Source: Caryophanales bacterium (GTDB taxonomy: Bacteria; Bacillota; Bacilli; Exiguobacteriales; Exiguobacteriaceae). From it: 64,000 nucleotides of DNA. The number at the start of each line of letters is the position of its first letter. The stretch's first letter is position 1. Location: assembly GCA_902362975.1 (NCBI GenBank), contig CABIYO010000006.1:1-64000 (forward strand), read 5' to 3'. The position numbers and the translations under genes were made by a program. Below, one piece after another: positions 43,140-51,005 of the stretch. The notes under the pieces are model-generated. The model saw only the letters and a list, made by a program, of their open reading frames with translations, was not told where the DNA came from and did no database searches.

Positions 43140-43613
43140 ATGTATCGAAGGCTCAGTGAATGGATGGACCCGGGTCGGATGTGGGTGACAGAACAATCAA
43201 CATTTGAACGTGCGATGATGGCGGTAGGTCTTGAGTTGGAACGAAAAGGCATGGTCAGTTCTTCATTTACGCAAGTTGTTCTCGATCAAGAATCGATTAT
43301 TCCTTCCGGGGTTAGTGATGTCGCGGTGCCAGTTGCGGTCATTGATGTTCCTATCTCTATAGCGAAACGAGACGGCATTTCCCTCCTTCATCTGTTGAAC
43401 CCTTGTGAAGTAAAGACCATCACGGGAGAGACGATTCAAGCGAAAGCGATTTTATTAATTACGGCTACGAATGAATCAAAAAAACAGGGCTATCATAAAC
43501 TGATTGATGATTTGCTCATGGATGATGAATCCCTTCAAGCGCTTGTACACGTGAAAAGTCGCGCTGGATTGTTCTACTTGCAGACGAGCTTTTCGGAAGC
43601 GTTTTCTTATTGA
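43140..43613 (+). CDS. PTS EIIA-like protein lacking the phosphorylation histidine
   Basis: A 157-aa protein with the length and order of a fructose-type EIIA domain: a helical start (TFERAMMAVGLELERKGMVSSSF), a central strand region and the C-terminal KAILLITATNESKKQGYHKLIDDLLMDDESLQAL. Where active EIIA proteins read G-I-A-I-P-H, this one reads DVAVPVAV, so the phosphate-accepting His appears missing. Thus it may be a regulator rather than a phosphocarrier; the assignment is by eye. AGGAGG precedes the ATG. No EIIB or EIIC gene is next to it, and a weak cre-like site lies upstream. Confidence 0.55.
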   Translation: MYRRLSEWMDPGRMWVTEQSTFERAMMAVGLELERKGMVSSSFTQVVLDQESIIPSGVSDVAVPVAVIDVPISIAKRDGISLLHLLNPCEVKTITGETIQAKAILLITATNESKKQGYHKLIDDLLMDDESLQALVHVKSRAGLFYLQTSFSEAFSY

Positions 43614-43641
43614 AACATTTCATGTACAATAGAAGTAATTG

Positions 43642-43670
43642 AAAAGAGCGCGGACAACGTGCTCTTTTTT
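43642..43670 (+). terminator. Terminator of the EIIA-like gene
   Basis: Stem GAGCGCG / CGTGCTC (one G-T pair), loop GACAA, six T. Confidence 0.92.
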
Positions 43671-43713
43671 ATGGCTCAAAAGTGAATCATCATTCATTTA
43701 AAGGGGGATTACC

Positions 43714-45261
43714 ATGGCAAACTTAGTCAAGTCACTACAAGAAGTAGTGATGGCTCACCCGCAGAAAGCAGCGTATGTGTTTGGGGAAGACACGGTGAGT
43801 TACGGACAGTTTTATGGGCAAGTCAAGGCGATGGCGTCGACGCTTGAACAAAAAGGGATTGGACAAGGCGATCACGTCGCCCTCGTTCTCGGAAACAGCC
43901 CTGCGTTCCTAATTGCATATTTCGCTGTGTTGTCACGTGGAGGGGTCGTCATTCCGATCAACCCTACATACACGCCTGATGAAATGGCCTACATTCTACT
44001 GGATGGGGATGTAAAGGGAATCGTTGGCTTATCACCGCTCGTCGCACAGGCGGAAGCGGCACTCACGAAATTGCCTCACTTAAAACTTGTTATTTCCGTT
44101 CCATACGCCGATGTTCCGGCATGGAAGCGGGAAGGGACGATTGAATTCATCCCATTCGCAGAAGCGTTTGCTGAAGCAGAAGGAACGTTCATCGAAGTCG
44201 ACGAGGATGAAGTTGCCGTCATCCTTTATACGAGTGGGACGACCGGAAAACCGAAAGGGGCTCTCCTCACCCATCGAAACTTGTTCTCAAACGCACATTC
44301 GATCGGGGAGTATTTAGACATTACTCCAGAGGATAAAGCATTGGCAGCATTGCCGATGTTCCACGTTTTCTGTTTGACGGTCATCGTCAATGCACCACTC
44401 CTACGAGGGGCGACGATTGTCATCTTACCGAAGTTCTCACCACAAGATGTGTTCGATTTAATACCAAAGCACCGTGTGACGTTATTTGCTGGTGTGCCGA
44501 CGATGTACAATTTCTTGTTACAGACGGCAATGAAAGTACCGGCTTATACGTCTGCATTGAAGCATGTTCGCGTGTTCGTCTCAGGCGGAGCAAGCTTACC
44601 GGTTCAATTGCTCGAGTCGTTTGAGCAGATGTTCGAGTGCAAGATTCTAGAGGGATATGGCTTGTCCGAAGCATCGCCGGTCACCTGCTTCAACCCGCTC
44701 CATGGCGAGCGCAAAGCCGGATCGATCGGACCTTCCATCGTTCATGTTGAAAACAAAGTCGTCGACGAGCTTGGGGAAGAAGTCGGCGTTGGTGAAGTCG
44801 GAGAGTTGATTGTACGAGGACCGAATGTTATGAAAGGGTATTACAAATTACCGGAAGAGACGATGATGACGCTTCGGGACGGATGGCTCTATACAGGAGA
44901 TTTGGCTCGACGTGACGAGGATGGTTACTTCTATATCGTCGACCGGAAGAAGGATATGGTCATCGTCGGGGGCTATAACGTATACCCTCGTGAGGTAGAG
45001 GAAGTATTGTACCAACATCCGAATATTGTGGAAGCTGCCGTCATCGGTGTGCCGGATGCGGAACAAGGGGAAGCGGTGAAGGCATTCGTCGTCACGAAAC
45101 ATGACGGTGTCACGAAAGAAGACATCCGTGCTTACACACAAACAAAGTTGGCGAAATATAAGCAACCGACTTATATTGAGATCATCGAGGAACTTCCGCG
45201 AAACACGACCGGAAAGATTTTACGAACGGTCTTGAAGAGCGAAGCATTTCAAAATAGTTGA
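43714..45261 (+). CDS. Long-chain fatty acid-CoA ligase (YhfL-like)
   Basis: AMP-forming ligase activating fatty acids to acyl-CoA. The 515-aa protein has the P-loop ILYTSGTTGKPKG near residue 170, EGYGLSEASPVTC near 314, the GWLYTGDLARRDEDGYF block near 390 and the hinge DRKKDMVIVGGYNVYPREVEEVL, then the C-terminal NTTGKILRTVLK with the catalytic Lys near 508. It resembles B. subtilis YhfL, which also lies close to lplJ. AAAGGGGG precedes the ATG. A weak terminator follows at about 45268-45292. Confidence 0.9.
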   Translation: MANLVKSLQEVVMAHPQKAAYVFGEDTVSYGQFYGQVKAMASTLEQKGIGQGDHVALVLGNSPAFLIAYFAVLSRGGVVIPINPTYTPDEMAYILLDGDVKGIVGLSPLVAQAEAALTKLPHLKLVISVPYADVPAWKREGTIEFIPFAEAFAEAEGTFIEVDEDEVAVILYTSGTTGKPKGALLTHRNLFSNAHSIGEYLDITPEDKALAALPMFHVFCLTVIVNAPLLRGATIVILPKFSPQDVFDLIPKHRVTLFAGVPTMYNFLLQTAMKVPAYTSALKHVRVFVSGGASLPVQLLESFEQMFECKILEGYGLSEASPVTCFNPLHGERKAGSIGPSIVHVENKVVDELGEEVGVGEVGELIVRGPNVMKGYYKLPEETMMTLRDGWLYTGDLARRDEDGYFYIVDRKKDMVIVGGYNVYPREVEEVLYQHPNIVEAAVIGVPDAEQGEAVKAFVVTKHDGVTKEDIRAYTQTKLAKYKQPTYIEIIEELPRNTTGKILRTVLKSEAFQNS

Positions 45262-45267
45262 GTAGAG

Positions 45268-45292
45268 AAGGGCGACTTAGTTCGCTCTTTTA
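45268..45292 (+). terminator. Terminator of the acyl-CoA ligase gene
   Basis: Stem AAGGGCGA / TCGCTCTT (one G-T pair), then TTA-rich sequence. Confidence 0.7.
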
Positions 45293-45305
45293 TTATTCTT
45301 TTTAC

Positions 45306-45334
45306 TTGACACTATTACAGGGTAGGGGTATATT
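45306..45334 (+). promoter_or_regulatory. Promoter and CsoR operator of csoR-copA-copZ
   Basis: TTGACA (45306-45311), a 17-base spacer, TATATT (45329-45334). The spacer and -10 contain TACAGGGTAGGGGTA, a GC-rich pseudo-palindrome of the kind bound by copper-sensing CsoR repressors, so the repressor would cover the promoter. Confidence 0.75.
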
Positions 45335-45352
45335 AATGGTGAGGTGATCAAC

Positions 45353-45655
45353 ATGAATGAATTTATGCATGACCAACCACTCGTTCCGCGTGATGATGCC
45401 GAACGGGAGGCGCTCGGGAAACGTCTAAAACGAATCGAAGGACAAGTCCGAGGGATTCAAAAGATGGTCGAGAACGACCGCTATTGTGTCGATATTTTGA
45501 CTCAGACGTCAGCCATTCAGGCCGCTCTGAAGCAAGTCGAGATGCAACTGTTAGAGCGTCATATGCGCAAGTGTTTGGTTCACGCAAGCGAGACGGAAAA
45601 CATGGAACCTTACATTGATGAATTGATGACGATTGTCAGCCGCATCAAAAAATAA
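45353..45655 (+). CDS. csoR: Copper-sensing repressor CsoR
   Basis: All-helical DNA-binding repressor released from DNA by Cu(I). The 100-aa protein has the copper ligands Cys45, His70 and Cys74, the same numbering as I recall for the B. subtilis protein, in [17 protein letters not shown] and [13 protein letters not shown]. The basic face [16 protein letters not shown] is typical of the family. ATG 45353 is used because GAGGTGA lies five bases upstream; GTG 45344 would overlap it. It is first in the operon, so it represses its own synthesis and copAZ. Confidence 0.94.
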   Translation: MNEFMHDQPLVPRDDAEREALGKRLKRIEGQVRGIQKMVENDRYCVDILTQTSAIQAALKQVEMQLLERHMRKCLVHASETENMEPYIDELMTIVSRIKK

Positions 45656-45666
45656 GGAGGGATGTC

Positions 45667-47778
45667 ATGAAAACCGTTGAGTTATCCATACAAGGAATGA
45701 CCTGTGCGGCTTGTTCGGCACGGATTGAAAAAGTATTGAACAAGATGGACGGAGTGGAAGCGACGGTCAACCTTCCGCTCGAGACGGCAACCATTCGTGT
45801 CGATGAAGGGATTACAGAAGAAGAGCTAATCGCGCGGATTGAGAAAATCGGATATGGAGCCAAGCCGAAAGTAGAGATGGCGCCGTCGCATGACTTACGT
45901 CCATTACAGCGGAAAGTCATCATCTCTGCACTGTTGTCGGCACCATTGCTCCTCGTCATGTTGACGCATATTCCTGGACTCGAATTTCATGTACCGTGGC
46001 TGATGAACCCATGGTGGCAATTCGCCCTGGCGACACCCGTTCAGTTTTGGATCGGAGCGCAGTTTTATCAAGGGGCATATAAGAGCTTGAAGAGCGGTTC
46101 GGCGAACATGGATGTGCTCGTCGCGACGGGGACGTCGGCTGCATACTTTTATTCCGTTTTTGAAATGATCGTGCACCCGATGAATCCACATCTCTATTTT
46201 GAGACGAGTGCCGTCCTCATTACGCTCGTCTTACTCGGGAAGTGGCTAGAAGGACGAGCGAAAGAGAAGACGACCGATGCGTTGAAATCACTCTTGTCGC
46301 TTCAGGCGAAAGAAGCCATCCTGTTCGTTGATGGTGAAGAACGGTCTGTCGCTGTCGAACTTGTCAAAGTAGGAGACGTTCTCGTCGTACGTCCAGGAGA
46401 GAAAATTCCGGTCGATGGCCGGATCATCGAGGGAGAGACGGTCATCGATGAATCGATGTTGACAGGAGAATCGATTCCAGCGGAGAAGACGGTCGACGCT
46501 GAAGTCGTTGGTGGAACGATCAATCAGTCCCATCGTATTCTCATGCGGGCGGAACGAGTCGGGAAAGAGACGATGCTCGCTCAAATCGTACGTGTCGTCG
46601 AACAGGCACAAACGGATAAGGCGCCGATTCAACGCCAGGCTGATCGCATCTCGGGCGTCTTCGTGCCGATTGTCGTAGCCATCAGTGCCCTCACGTTCGT
46701 GGTCTGGGCATTCCTATTAAATGATATCGATACGGCCATTCGGGCATCGATTGCTGTACTTGTCATCGCCTGTCCGTGTGCCCTCGGTTTGGCAACGCCG
46801 ACATCGATTATGGTCGGAACGGGACGAGCGGCAGAACAAGGTGTGTTGTTTAAAGGTGGGGGGCAACTCGAATCACTCAATGAATCAAACATCGTTGTTT
46901 TTGATAAGACAGGGACATTGACGAATGGGACACCGGAAGTAGTGGAAACGTTTGGTGACGAGGCGGCGCTCCGACGTGCCGTCATGGCAGAACGGCAATC
47001 GACGCATCCTTTGGCAGCTGCCATCGGTCGGGAAGCAGGCGAAGGTGTCGTGACGAAAGTGGAAGAGTTGGCCGGACGAGGAGTCAAAGCGGTCGTTGAT
47101 GGGAAAGAACTCATCATCGGATCTGTTCGAATGATGGAAGAGCTCGGATACAACTTGCCAGATTGGTCAATGCGGGCGATGACCCCGGTCTACGTTGCGG
47201 ATGAAAGTGGGATTGTAGCAGCGTTCGGGCTACAAGATCAATTAAAACCGAAAAGTCGTGAAGTCGTGCAAGCCCTTAGCCAAACGCGTGACGTGTACGT
47301 CTTGACGGGTGATCGGAAAGAAGTCGCCTACGCGATTGCCGACGAGCTTGGCATCCCTCATCATCAAGTCATTGCCGAAGTCCTTCCAGTTGAAAAGGCG
47401 GACCAAATTGAACGTTTGAAACAATCCGGTCGCGTCGCCATGGTAGGGGACGGCATGAACGATGCACCAGCGCTTGCGGTGGCGGACGTCGGAATTGCAT
47501 TCGGAAGTGGTACGGATGTCGCACTCGAGGCGGCAGATGTTACAATTGTAGGACAAGACATTGAAGGCGTGAGTCGAGCGATGAATATGAGTCGTTTGAC
47601 GATGAAGAACATTCGTCAAAACTTGTTCTGGGCCCTTGCCTATAATAGTCTTGGTATCCCGGTCGCTGCAGCAGGATTACTTGCCCCATGGATTGCTGGA
47701 GCGGCGATGGCGTTCAGTTCGGTGTCAGTCGTCTTGAACGCATTACGATTAAAAACACAAGGAGGATCATCATCATGA
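45667..47778 (+). CDS. copA: Copper-exporting P1B-type ATPase
   Basis: Pumps Cu(I) out of the cytoplasm. The 703-aa protein carries one N-terminal heavy-metal domain (GMTCAAC, Cys13 and Cys16) where the B. subtilis CopA has two. About eight membrane helices follow. It has the A-domain TGES, the transmembrane CPC (residues about 368-370), the phosphorylated Asp in DKTGTLT near 412, the N-domain HP pair in STHPLAAA and the hinge [17 protein letters not shown] precedes the ATG; it overlaps copZ by four bases. Confidence 0.96.
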   Translation: MKTVELSIQGMTCAACSARIEKVLNKMDGVEATVNLPLETATIRVDEGITEEELIARIEKIGYGAKPKVEMAPSHDLRPLQRKVIISALLSAPLLLVMLTHIPGLEFHVPWLMNPWWQFALATPVQFWIGAQFYQGAYKSLKSGSANMDVLVATGTSAAYFYSVFEMIVHPMNPHLYFETSAVLITLVLLGKWLEGRAKEKTTDALKSLLSLQAKEAILFVDGEERSVAVELVKVGDVLVVRPGEKIPVDGRIIEGETVIDESMLTGESIPAEKTVDAEVVGGTINQSHRILMRAERVGKETMLAQIVRVVEQAQTDKAPIQRQADRISGVFVPIVVAISALTFVVWAFLLNDIDTAIRASIAVLVIACPCALGLATPTSIMVGTGRAAEQGVLFKGGGQLESLNESNIVVFDKTGTLTNGTPEVVETFGDEAALRRAVMAERQSTHPLAAAIGREAGEGVVTKVEELAGRGVKAVVDGKELIIGSVRMMEELGYNLPDWSMRAMTPVYVADESGIVAAFGLQDQLKPKSREVVQALSQTRDVYVLTGDRKEVAYAIADELGIPHHQVIAEVLPVEKADQIERLKQSGRVAMVGDGMNDAPALAVADVGIAFGSGTDVALEAADVTIVGQDIEGVSRAMNMSRLTMKNIRQNLFWALAYNSLGIPVAAAGLLAPWIAGAAMAFSSVSVVLNALRLKTQGGSSS

Positions 47779-47981
47779 AAGAAACAACGTTAACCGTAGA
47801 AGGTATGACATGTAATCATTGCAAAGCTGCTGTCGAGGGGGCATTGAAGGAATTGAACGGTGTCGAATCAGCGACGGTATATCTCCAAGAGCATCGAGTC
47901 GACGTGATTCATCAAGATTCTGTCTCACTTGAGGCGATGGTGGAGGCAGTCGAAGAACAAGGATACGACGTAAAAGCATAA
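47775..47981 (+). CDS. copZ: Copper chaperone CopZ
   Basis: Soluble Cu(I) carrier that delivers copper to CopA. The 68-aa protein is a single heavy-metal domain with GMTCNHC (Cys13 and Cys16), about the usual length. AGGAGG lies just upstream of ATG 47775. The start overlaps the copA stop, and a strong terminator follows, closing the csoR-copA-copZ operon. Confidence 0.95.
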   Translation: MKETTLTVEGMTCNHCKAAVEGALKELNGVESATVYLQEHRVDVIHQDSVSLEAMVEAVEEQGYDVKA

Positions 47982-47988
47982 CCATGGT

Positions 47989-48016
47989 AAGTCCCGAGTG
48001 AAATCGGGACTTTTTT
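47989..48016 (+). terminator. Terminator of csoR-copA-copZ
   Basis: Nine-pair stem AAGTCCCGA / TCGGGACTT with GTGAAA loop and a T tract. Confidence 0.95.
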
Positions 48017-48043
48017 GTGGTATTCAACGAAAAGGATGTGTGC

Positions 48044-48074
48044 TATATTTAAGTTGATAATGAGAATCGGTATC
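48044..48074 (+). promoter_or_regulatory. -10 element and Fur box of the small peptide gene
   Basis: TATATT at 48044-48049 is followed by GATAATGAGAATCGGTATC at 48056-48074, which matches 16 of 19 positions of the Fur consensus GATAATGATAATCATTATC and has TGATA/TATCA ends. The box would cover the start point. A clear -35 was not found. Confidence 0.7.
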
Positions 48075-48091
48075 AACGGGAGGCGGACATC

Positions 48092-48184
48092 TTGGAAATG
48101 ATTATGATTAGTGGGGTGCTGGCGTTGATTAGTGGGGGAACGGCATTTTTGACGCAACAGCTACGGACAAATTCAGCACGGTGA
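48092..48184 (+). CDS. Fur-box-controlled small membrane peptide, 30 aa
   Basis: TTG 48092 lies eight bases after GGGAGG. The peptide MEMIMISGVLALISGGTAFL is followed by TQQLRTNSAR: one membrane helix and a basic tail. The stop codon TGA touches the terminator stem. Promoter, Fur box, ribosome-binding site, frame and terminator follow each other within 175 bases, which argues for a true transcription unit. I do not recognise the peptide. It could help an iron transporter or act as a regulator. Alternatively the transcript could work as a small RNA, as FsrA does in Bacillus, with the frame incidental. Confidence 0.55.
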   Translation: MEMIMISGVLALISGGTAFLTQQLRTNSAR

Positions 48185-48216
48185 AGAAGGTGCGATTTTC
48201 GTGACCTTCTTTTTTC
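48184..48216 (+). terminator. Terminator of the small peptide gene
   Basis: Stem AAGAAGGT / ACCTTCTT with a 12-base loop that may pair further, then TTTTTT. Confidence 0.85.
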
Positions 48217-48292
48217 TTTGACTTCATTTCTTTCCCATCATTTCACGACAATTGTTTGATATGATGAGAAAAAATGTGTTGAGGTGACTTGA

Positions 48293-48955
48293 ATGTATAC
48301 AATCTACTTAGTCGACGATGAAGCAAACTTAAATAAAATGCTCGTCACGTATCTAGAACAAGAAGGATACAACGTTCGCTCATTTGCGGACGGGACATCT
48401 GCACAAGAAGCGATTCCAGACCAACCGGATTTATGGGTGCTCGATATCATGTTGCCCGACTTGGATGGCTTTCAATTATTGAAACAAATTAAAGCCGTCA
48501 ATGCCAATACGCCGACAATTTTCATCTCGGCGCGCGATGAGGATATCGATAAAATCATCGGGCTTGAGATGGGTTCGGATGACTATATCGCCAAACCTTT
48601 CCTTCCGAGGGAACTTGTCATCCGCGTCAAAAAATTGATTGATCGTGTCTATGGTTCCAAATCGAACGAGCATATCGAATACGGGGAGTACACGATTTAT
48701 CCGGATAAACGTCTAATCAAGCACGGAGACGAAGAAATCGATTTGACTTCGAAAGAATTCGATTTACTGCTACTCTTCCTCGAACATCCGGGCTCTGCAT
48801 TGTCACGTGAGCAGATTCTAGAAGGCGTTTGGGGGAACGATTACTTCGGATCGGACCGCGTGGTCGATGACTTGGTGCGTCGTGTCCGGAAAAAATTACA
48901 CCGTCTCGAGCTCGAAACGCTTTACGGAATCGGTTACCGTCTCGTTAGACCATGA
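48293..48955 (+). CDS. cssR: Response regulator CssR (secretion stress)
   Basis: OmpR-type regulator which, in B. subtilis, answers misfolded secreted proteins by inducing htrA/htrB. The 220-aa product begins YTIYLVDDEANLNKMLVTYLE, has the phosphorylated Asp in LWVLDIMLPDLDG near residue 52, and the ISARDEDIDKIIGLEMGSDDYIAKPFLPREL segment, strikingly like CssR. The winged helix ends GSDRVVDDLVRRVRKKLHR and YGIGYRL. GAGGTG precedes the ATG. The stop overlaps the kinase start. Confidence 0.9.
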   Translation: MYTIYLVDDEANLNKMLVTYLEQEGYNVRSFADGTSAQEAIPDQPDLWVLDIMLPDLDGFQLLKQIKAVNANTPTIFISARDEDIDKIIGLEMGSDDYIAKPFLPRELVIRVKKLIDRVYGSKSNEHIEYGEYTIYPDKRLIKHGDEEIDLTSKEFDLLLLFLEHPGSALSREQILEGVWGNDYFGSDRVVDDLVRRVRKKLHRLELETLYGIGYRLVRP

Positions 48956-50322
48956 TGGACGCGCTTAAACCGAAACGTCTCATGTGGAAGATTTGGGTGC
49001 TTATCTTACTCATCATCGTGACGCTCGCGCTCATGATTTTGATTACGGTTCGTTCATCCATCACCCAGTTCATCGATGAACAAGTATATGAGACGTTGCG
49101 AGATGTGGACTATTATTTAGGGAACACGAATGAGTTAGAGAATTATCCCCAAAATCCGATTGAGTATGACCGACGCCAACAAGAGTCCCGTTCGGTCAAC
49201 CAATTGATTTTTCTCCCGAACGGACGGATCATCTACGGATCGGCACCGCTTGAATTGACGAACCGCATGTATCAGGAAGCATTAAATCAAAGTGGTCAGG
49301 TCGAACGGTATCAGACTACGATTGACGGAGAGGACGTCTATTACATCATTCATCAAAATGAATACGATGGAACGATTGTGTATCAAGTTTCCTATGCATG
49401 GGATGCCTATCGTCGTGAGTTGGTGTCGACACTATACTGGCGAATATCGATTCTGATAGGTATCATCAGTCTCTTATCGCTTATCCCAGCCTTGTTGATG
49501 TCGCGGCAATTGACGAAACCGATTGTGGAGATGGAACGGGCCGTTGAGAAGATTTCGAACCGGCAATGGGAGACGGCTTTACCACTAGATCGTCAAGATG
49601 AACTCGGCCAATTGGCTCATTCGATTGATGCCATGCGAAAAGAGTTGAAAGAGCAAGATTTGGCCCAACAGGCTTTGCTTCAAAACATATCCCATGACTT
49701 AAAGACACCGATCATGGTCATTCGTGGATATGCCCAGTCGATTGGTGATGGTATTTATCCGACAGGAGATTTGAAAGGTTCTGCCGAGGTCATTGATGAG
49801 GAAGCGTCTCGACTTGAGAAGAAAGTCGTCGATTTGTTGTACGTTACAAAACTTGAATATTTCAAAGGACAAGAAATGAAACTCGAACCAATCAATCTCG
49901 ACAAGTTGATGGAACTGCTCGTCGCGCGCTTCAAACTCAGAGGCCAGCTCGATTGGGAAATCAATGGAGAAGGCGGCGAGATGATTGGCGATGGTGAACA
50001 GATTCGGGTCGCGTTTGAGAACGTGCTCGACAATGCACTCCGTTACGCGGAATCCTGCATCCGCATCGACCTACATCAAGACGACGCCGGCGTGGAAATC
50101 ACCATCTTTAACGATGGGCCACCAGTTGATGAGAGTTTAGATTTGTTCCACCAATTCTCTCGAGGGAAGCAAGGGAAGTTTGGACTCGGTCTGTTCATCG
50201 TGCAGCGAATTGTGACACTTCACACAGGTGAAGTGTCTCTACGAAATACTGGTGACGGAACTGCAGTGCGATTTTACTTTCCCCGACTCAAGTCGAACCA
50301 ACCTTTAAAATCGAATGCTTGA
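48952..50322 (+). CDS. cssS: Sensor histidine kinase CssS
   Basis: Membrane sensor kinase partner of CssR, 456 aa. It has two membrane helices (residues about 11-35 and 165-185) around an outer domain of about 125 residues, then a HAMP linker, the H-box SHDLKTPIMVIRGYAQ near 247 and the N-box FENVLDNALRYAE near 355. The G-box is GKFGLGLFIVQRIV near 405. It is coupled to cssR by ATGA, with ATG 48955 as a possible second start. The pair stands alone, without htrA nearby. Confidence 0.88.
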   Translation: MMDALKPKRLMWKIWVLILLIIVTLALMILITVRSSITQFIDEQVYETLRDVDYYLGNTNELENYPQNPIEYDRRQQESRSVNQLIFLPNGRIIYGSAPLELTNRMYQEALNQSGQVERYQTTIDGEDVYYIIHQNEYDGTIVYQVSYAWDAYRRELVSTLYWRISILIGIISLLSLIPALLMSRQLTKPIVEMERAVEKISNRQWETALPLDRQDELGQLAHSIDAMRKELKEQDLAQQALLQNISHDLKTPIMVIRGYAQSIGDGIYPTGDLKGSAEVIDEEASRLEKKVVDLLYVTKLEYFKGQEMKLEPINLDKLMELLVARFKLRGQLDWEINGEGGEMIGDGEQIRVAFENVLDNALRYAESCIRIDLHQDDAGVEITIFNDGPPVDESLDLFHQFSRGKQGKFGLGLFIVQRIVTLHTGEVSLRNTGDGTAVRFYFPRLKSNQPLKSNA

Positions 50323-50327
50323 TTTTC

Positions 50328-50356
50328 AAAACCAGCCAGGAAACGGCTGGTTTTTT
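50328..50356 (+). terminator. Terminator of cssRS
   Basis: Stem AAAACCAGCC / GGCTGGTTTT, loop AGGAAAC, T tract. Confidence 0.94.
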
Positions 50357-50407
50357 CATGGGAAATAGACGAAAGCCGATTTGCGGGGCGGATCAAATCC
50401 TGGTATG

Positions 50408-50425
50408 AATGACATGTAAGTCATT
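50408..50425. promoter_or_regulatory. Inverted repeat in front of comK
   Basis: AATGAC-ATGTAA-GTCATT, a perfect six-base inverted repeat, 25 bases before the comK start. It may be an operator for a comK regulator. It is not the AT-box pair (AAAA-N5-TTTT) that ComK itself binds. Confidence 0.4.
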
Positions 50426-50449
50426 ACATACGTTATGGGGGATGAAGAG

Positions 50450-50920
50450 ATGAGCAGATTGACCAATGAAACGAGAGCTTTAATTCCTGTATTTAACGAG
50501 TTTGGCGAAGCGGAGACACTTGTGTATCAACCGGAAGGCGTCATGCGGGTAAAGGGGTCGCCAATCGACTTATTGGAACATGCATGTCTATACTATGGAT
50601 CGAGTATTCAAGGACGAATCGAGGCGGCGCGACACGTCCTCGGACCACATCGAAAGACACCGGTCGTCATGGATTGGCATGCGGATGCCGTCTTCTTTCC
50701 GACGATTGCCAAAGAAAGTCCGGATTGTGCGTGGATCAACTTTCAACACGTGACGGCCATCAAGAAAGATGGTAAAGAGACACTTATTCAGTTTTTGACG
50801 GGCGAATCGGTCAAGGTACACGTGTCCGACCATACCGTGTCTAGACAAAAACAGCGGTCAATCGAATTATCGTACGCTTTTCAAAAGCGTTTCCATGACA
50901 GCACATTGCAACACGCTTAA
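50450..50920 (+). CDS. comK: Competence transcription factor ComK
   Basis: Master activator of DNA-uptake genes. The 156-aa product aligns by eye over its core with B. subtilis ComK: YYGSSIQGRIEAARHVLG against FFGSSYAGRKAGTYEVTK, VVMDWHADAVFFPTIAKESPDCAWINFQHV against the IFLFPTLSSTRPQCGWISHVHV part, and LSYAFQKRF near the C-terminus. It is shorter than the 192-residue Bacillus protein, mostly at the C-terminus. I start at ATG 50450, eight bases after GGGGG; ATG 50435 precedes that site. Confidence 0.85.
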   Translation: MSRLTNETRALIPVFNEFGEAETLVYQPEGVMRVKGSPIDLLEHACLYYGSSIQGRIEAARHVLGPHRKTPVVMDWHADAVFFPTIAKESPDCAWINFQHVTAIKKDGKETLIQFLTGESVKVHVSDHTVSRQKQRSIELSYAFQKRFHDSTLQHA

Positions 50921-50937
50921 GGATTGAATTCAATGAG

Positions 50938-51004
50938 AAACCCCTCTATGATGAAGAAGAGATATCATATGTGTATTTGCACATCTTCCGAAAGCGAGGG
51001 GTTT
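50938..51004 (+). promoter_or_regulatory. Hairpin leader that can hide the exporter's ribosome-binding site
   Basis: AAACCCCTC (50938-50946) pairs perfectly with GAGGGGTTT (50996-51004). Inside, GAAGA pairs with TCTTC and ATGTG with CACAT. The 3' arm contains GAGGGG, the only Shine-Dalgarno sequence of the exporter gene starting at 51006. The fold can thus act as a terminator for comK or as an RNA switch for the exporter. Confidence 0.6.
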
Positions 51005-51005
51005 T

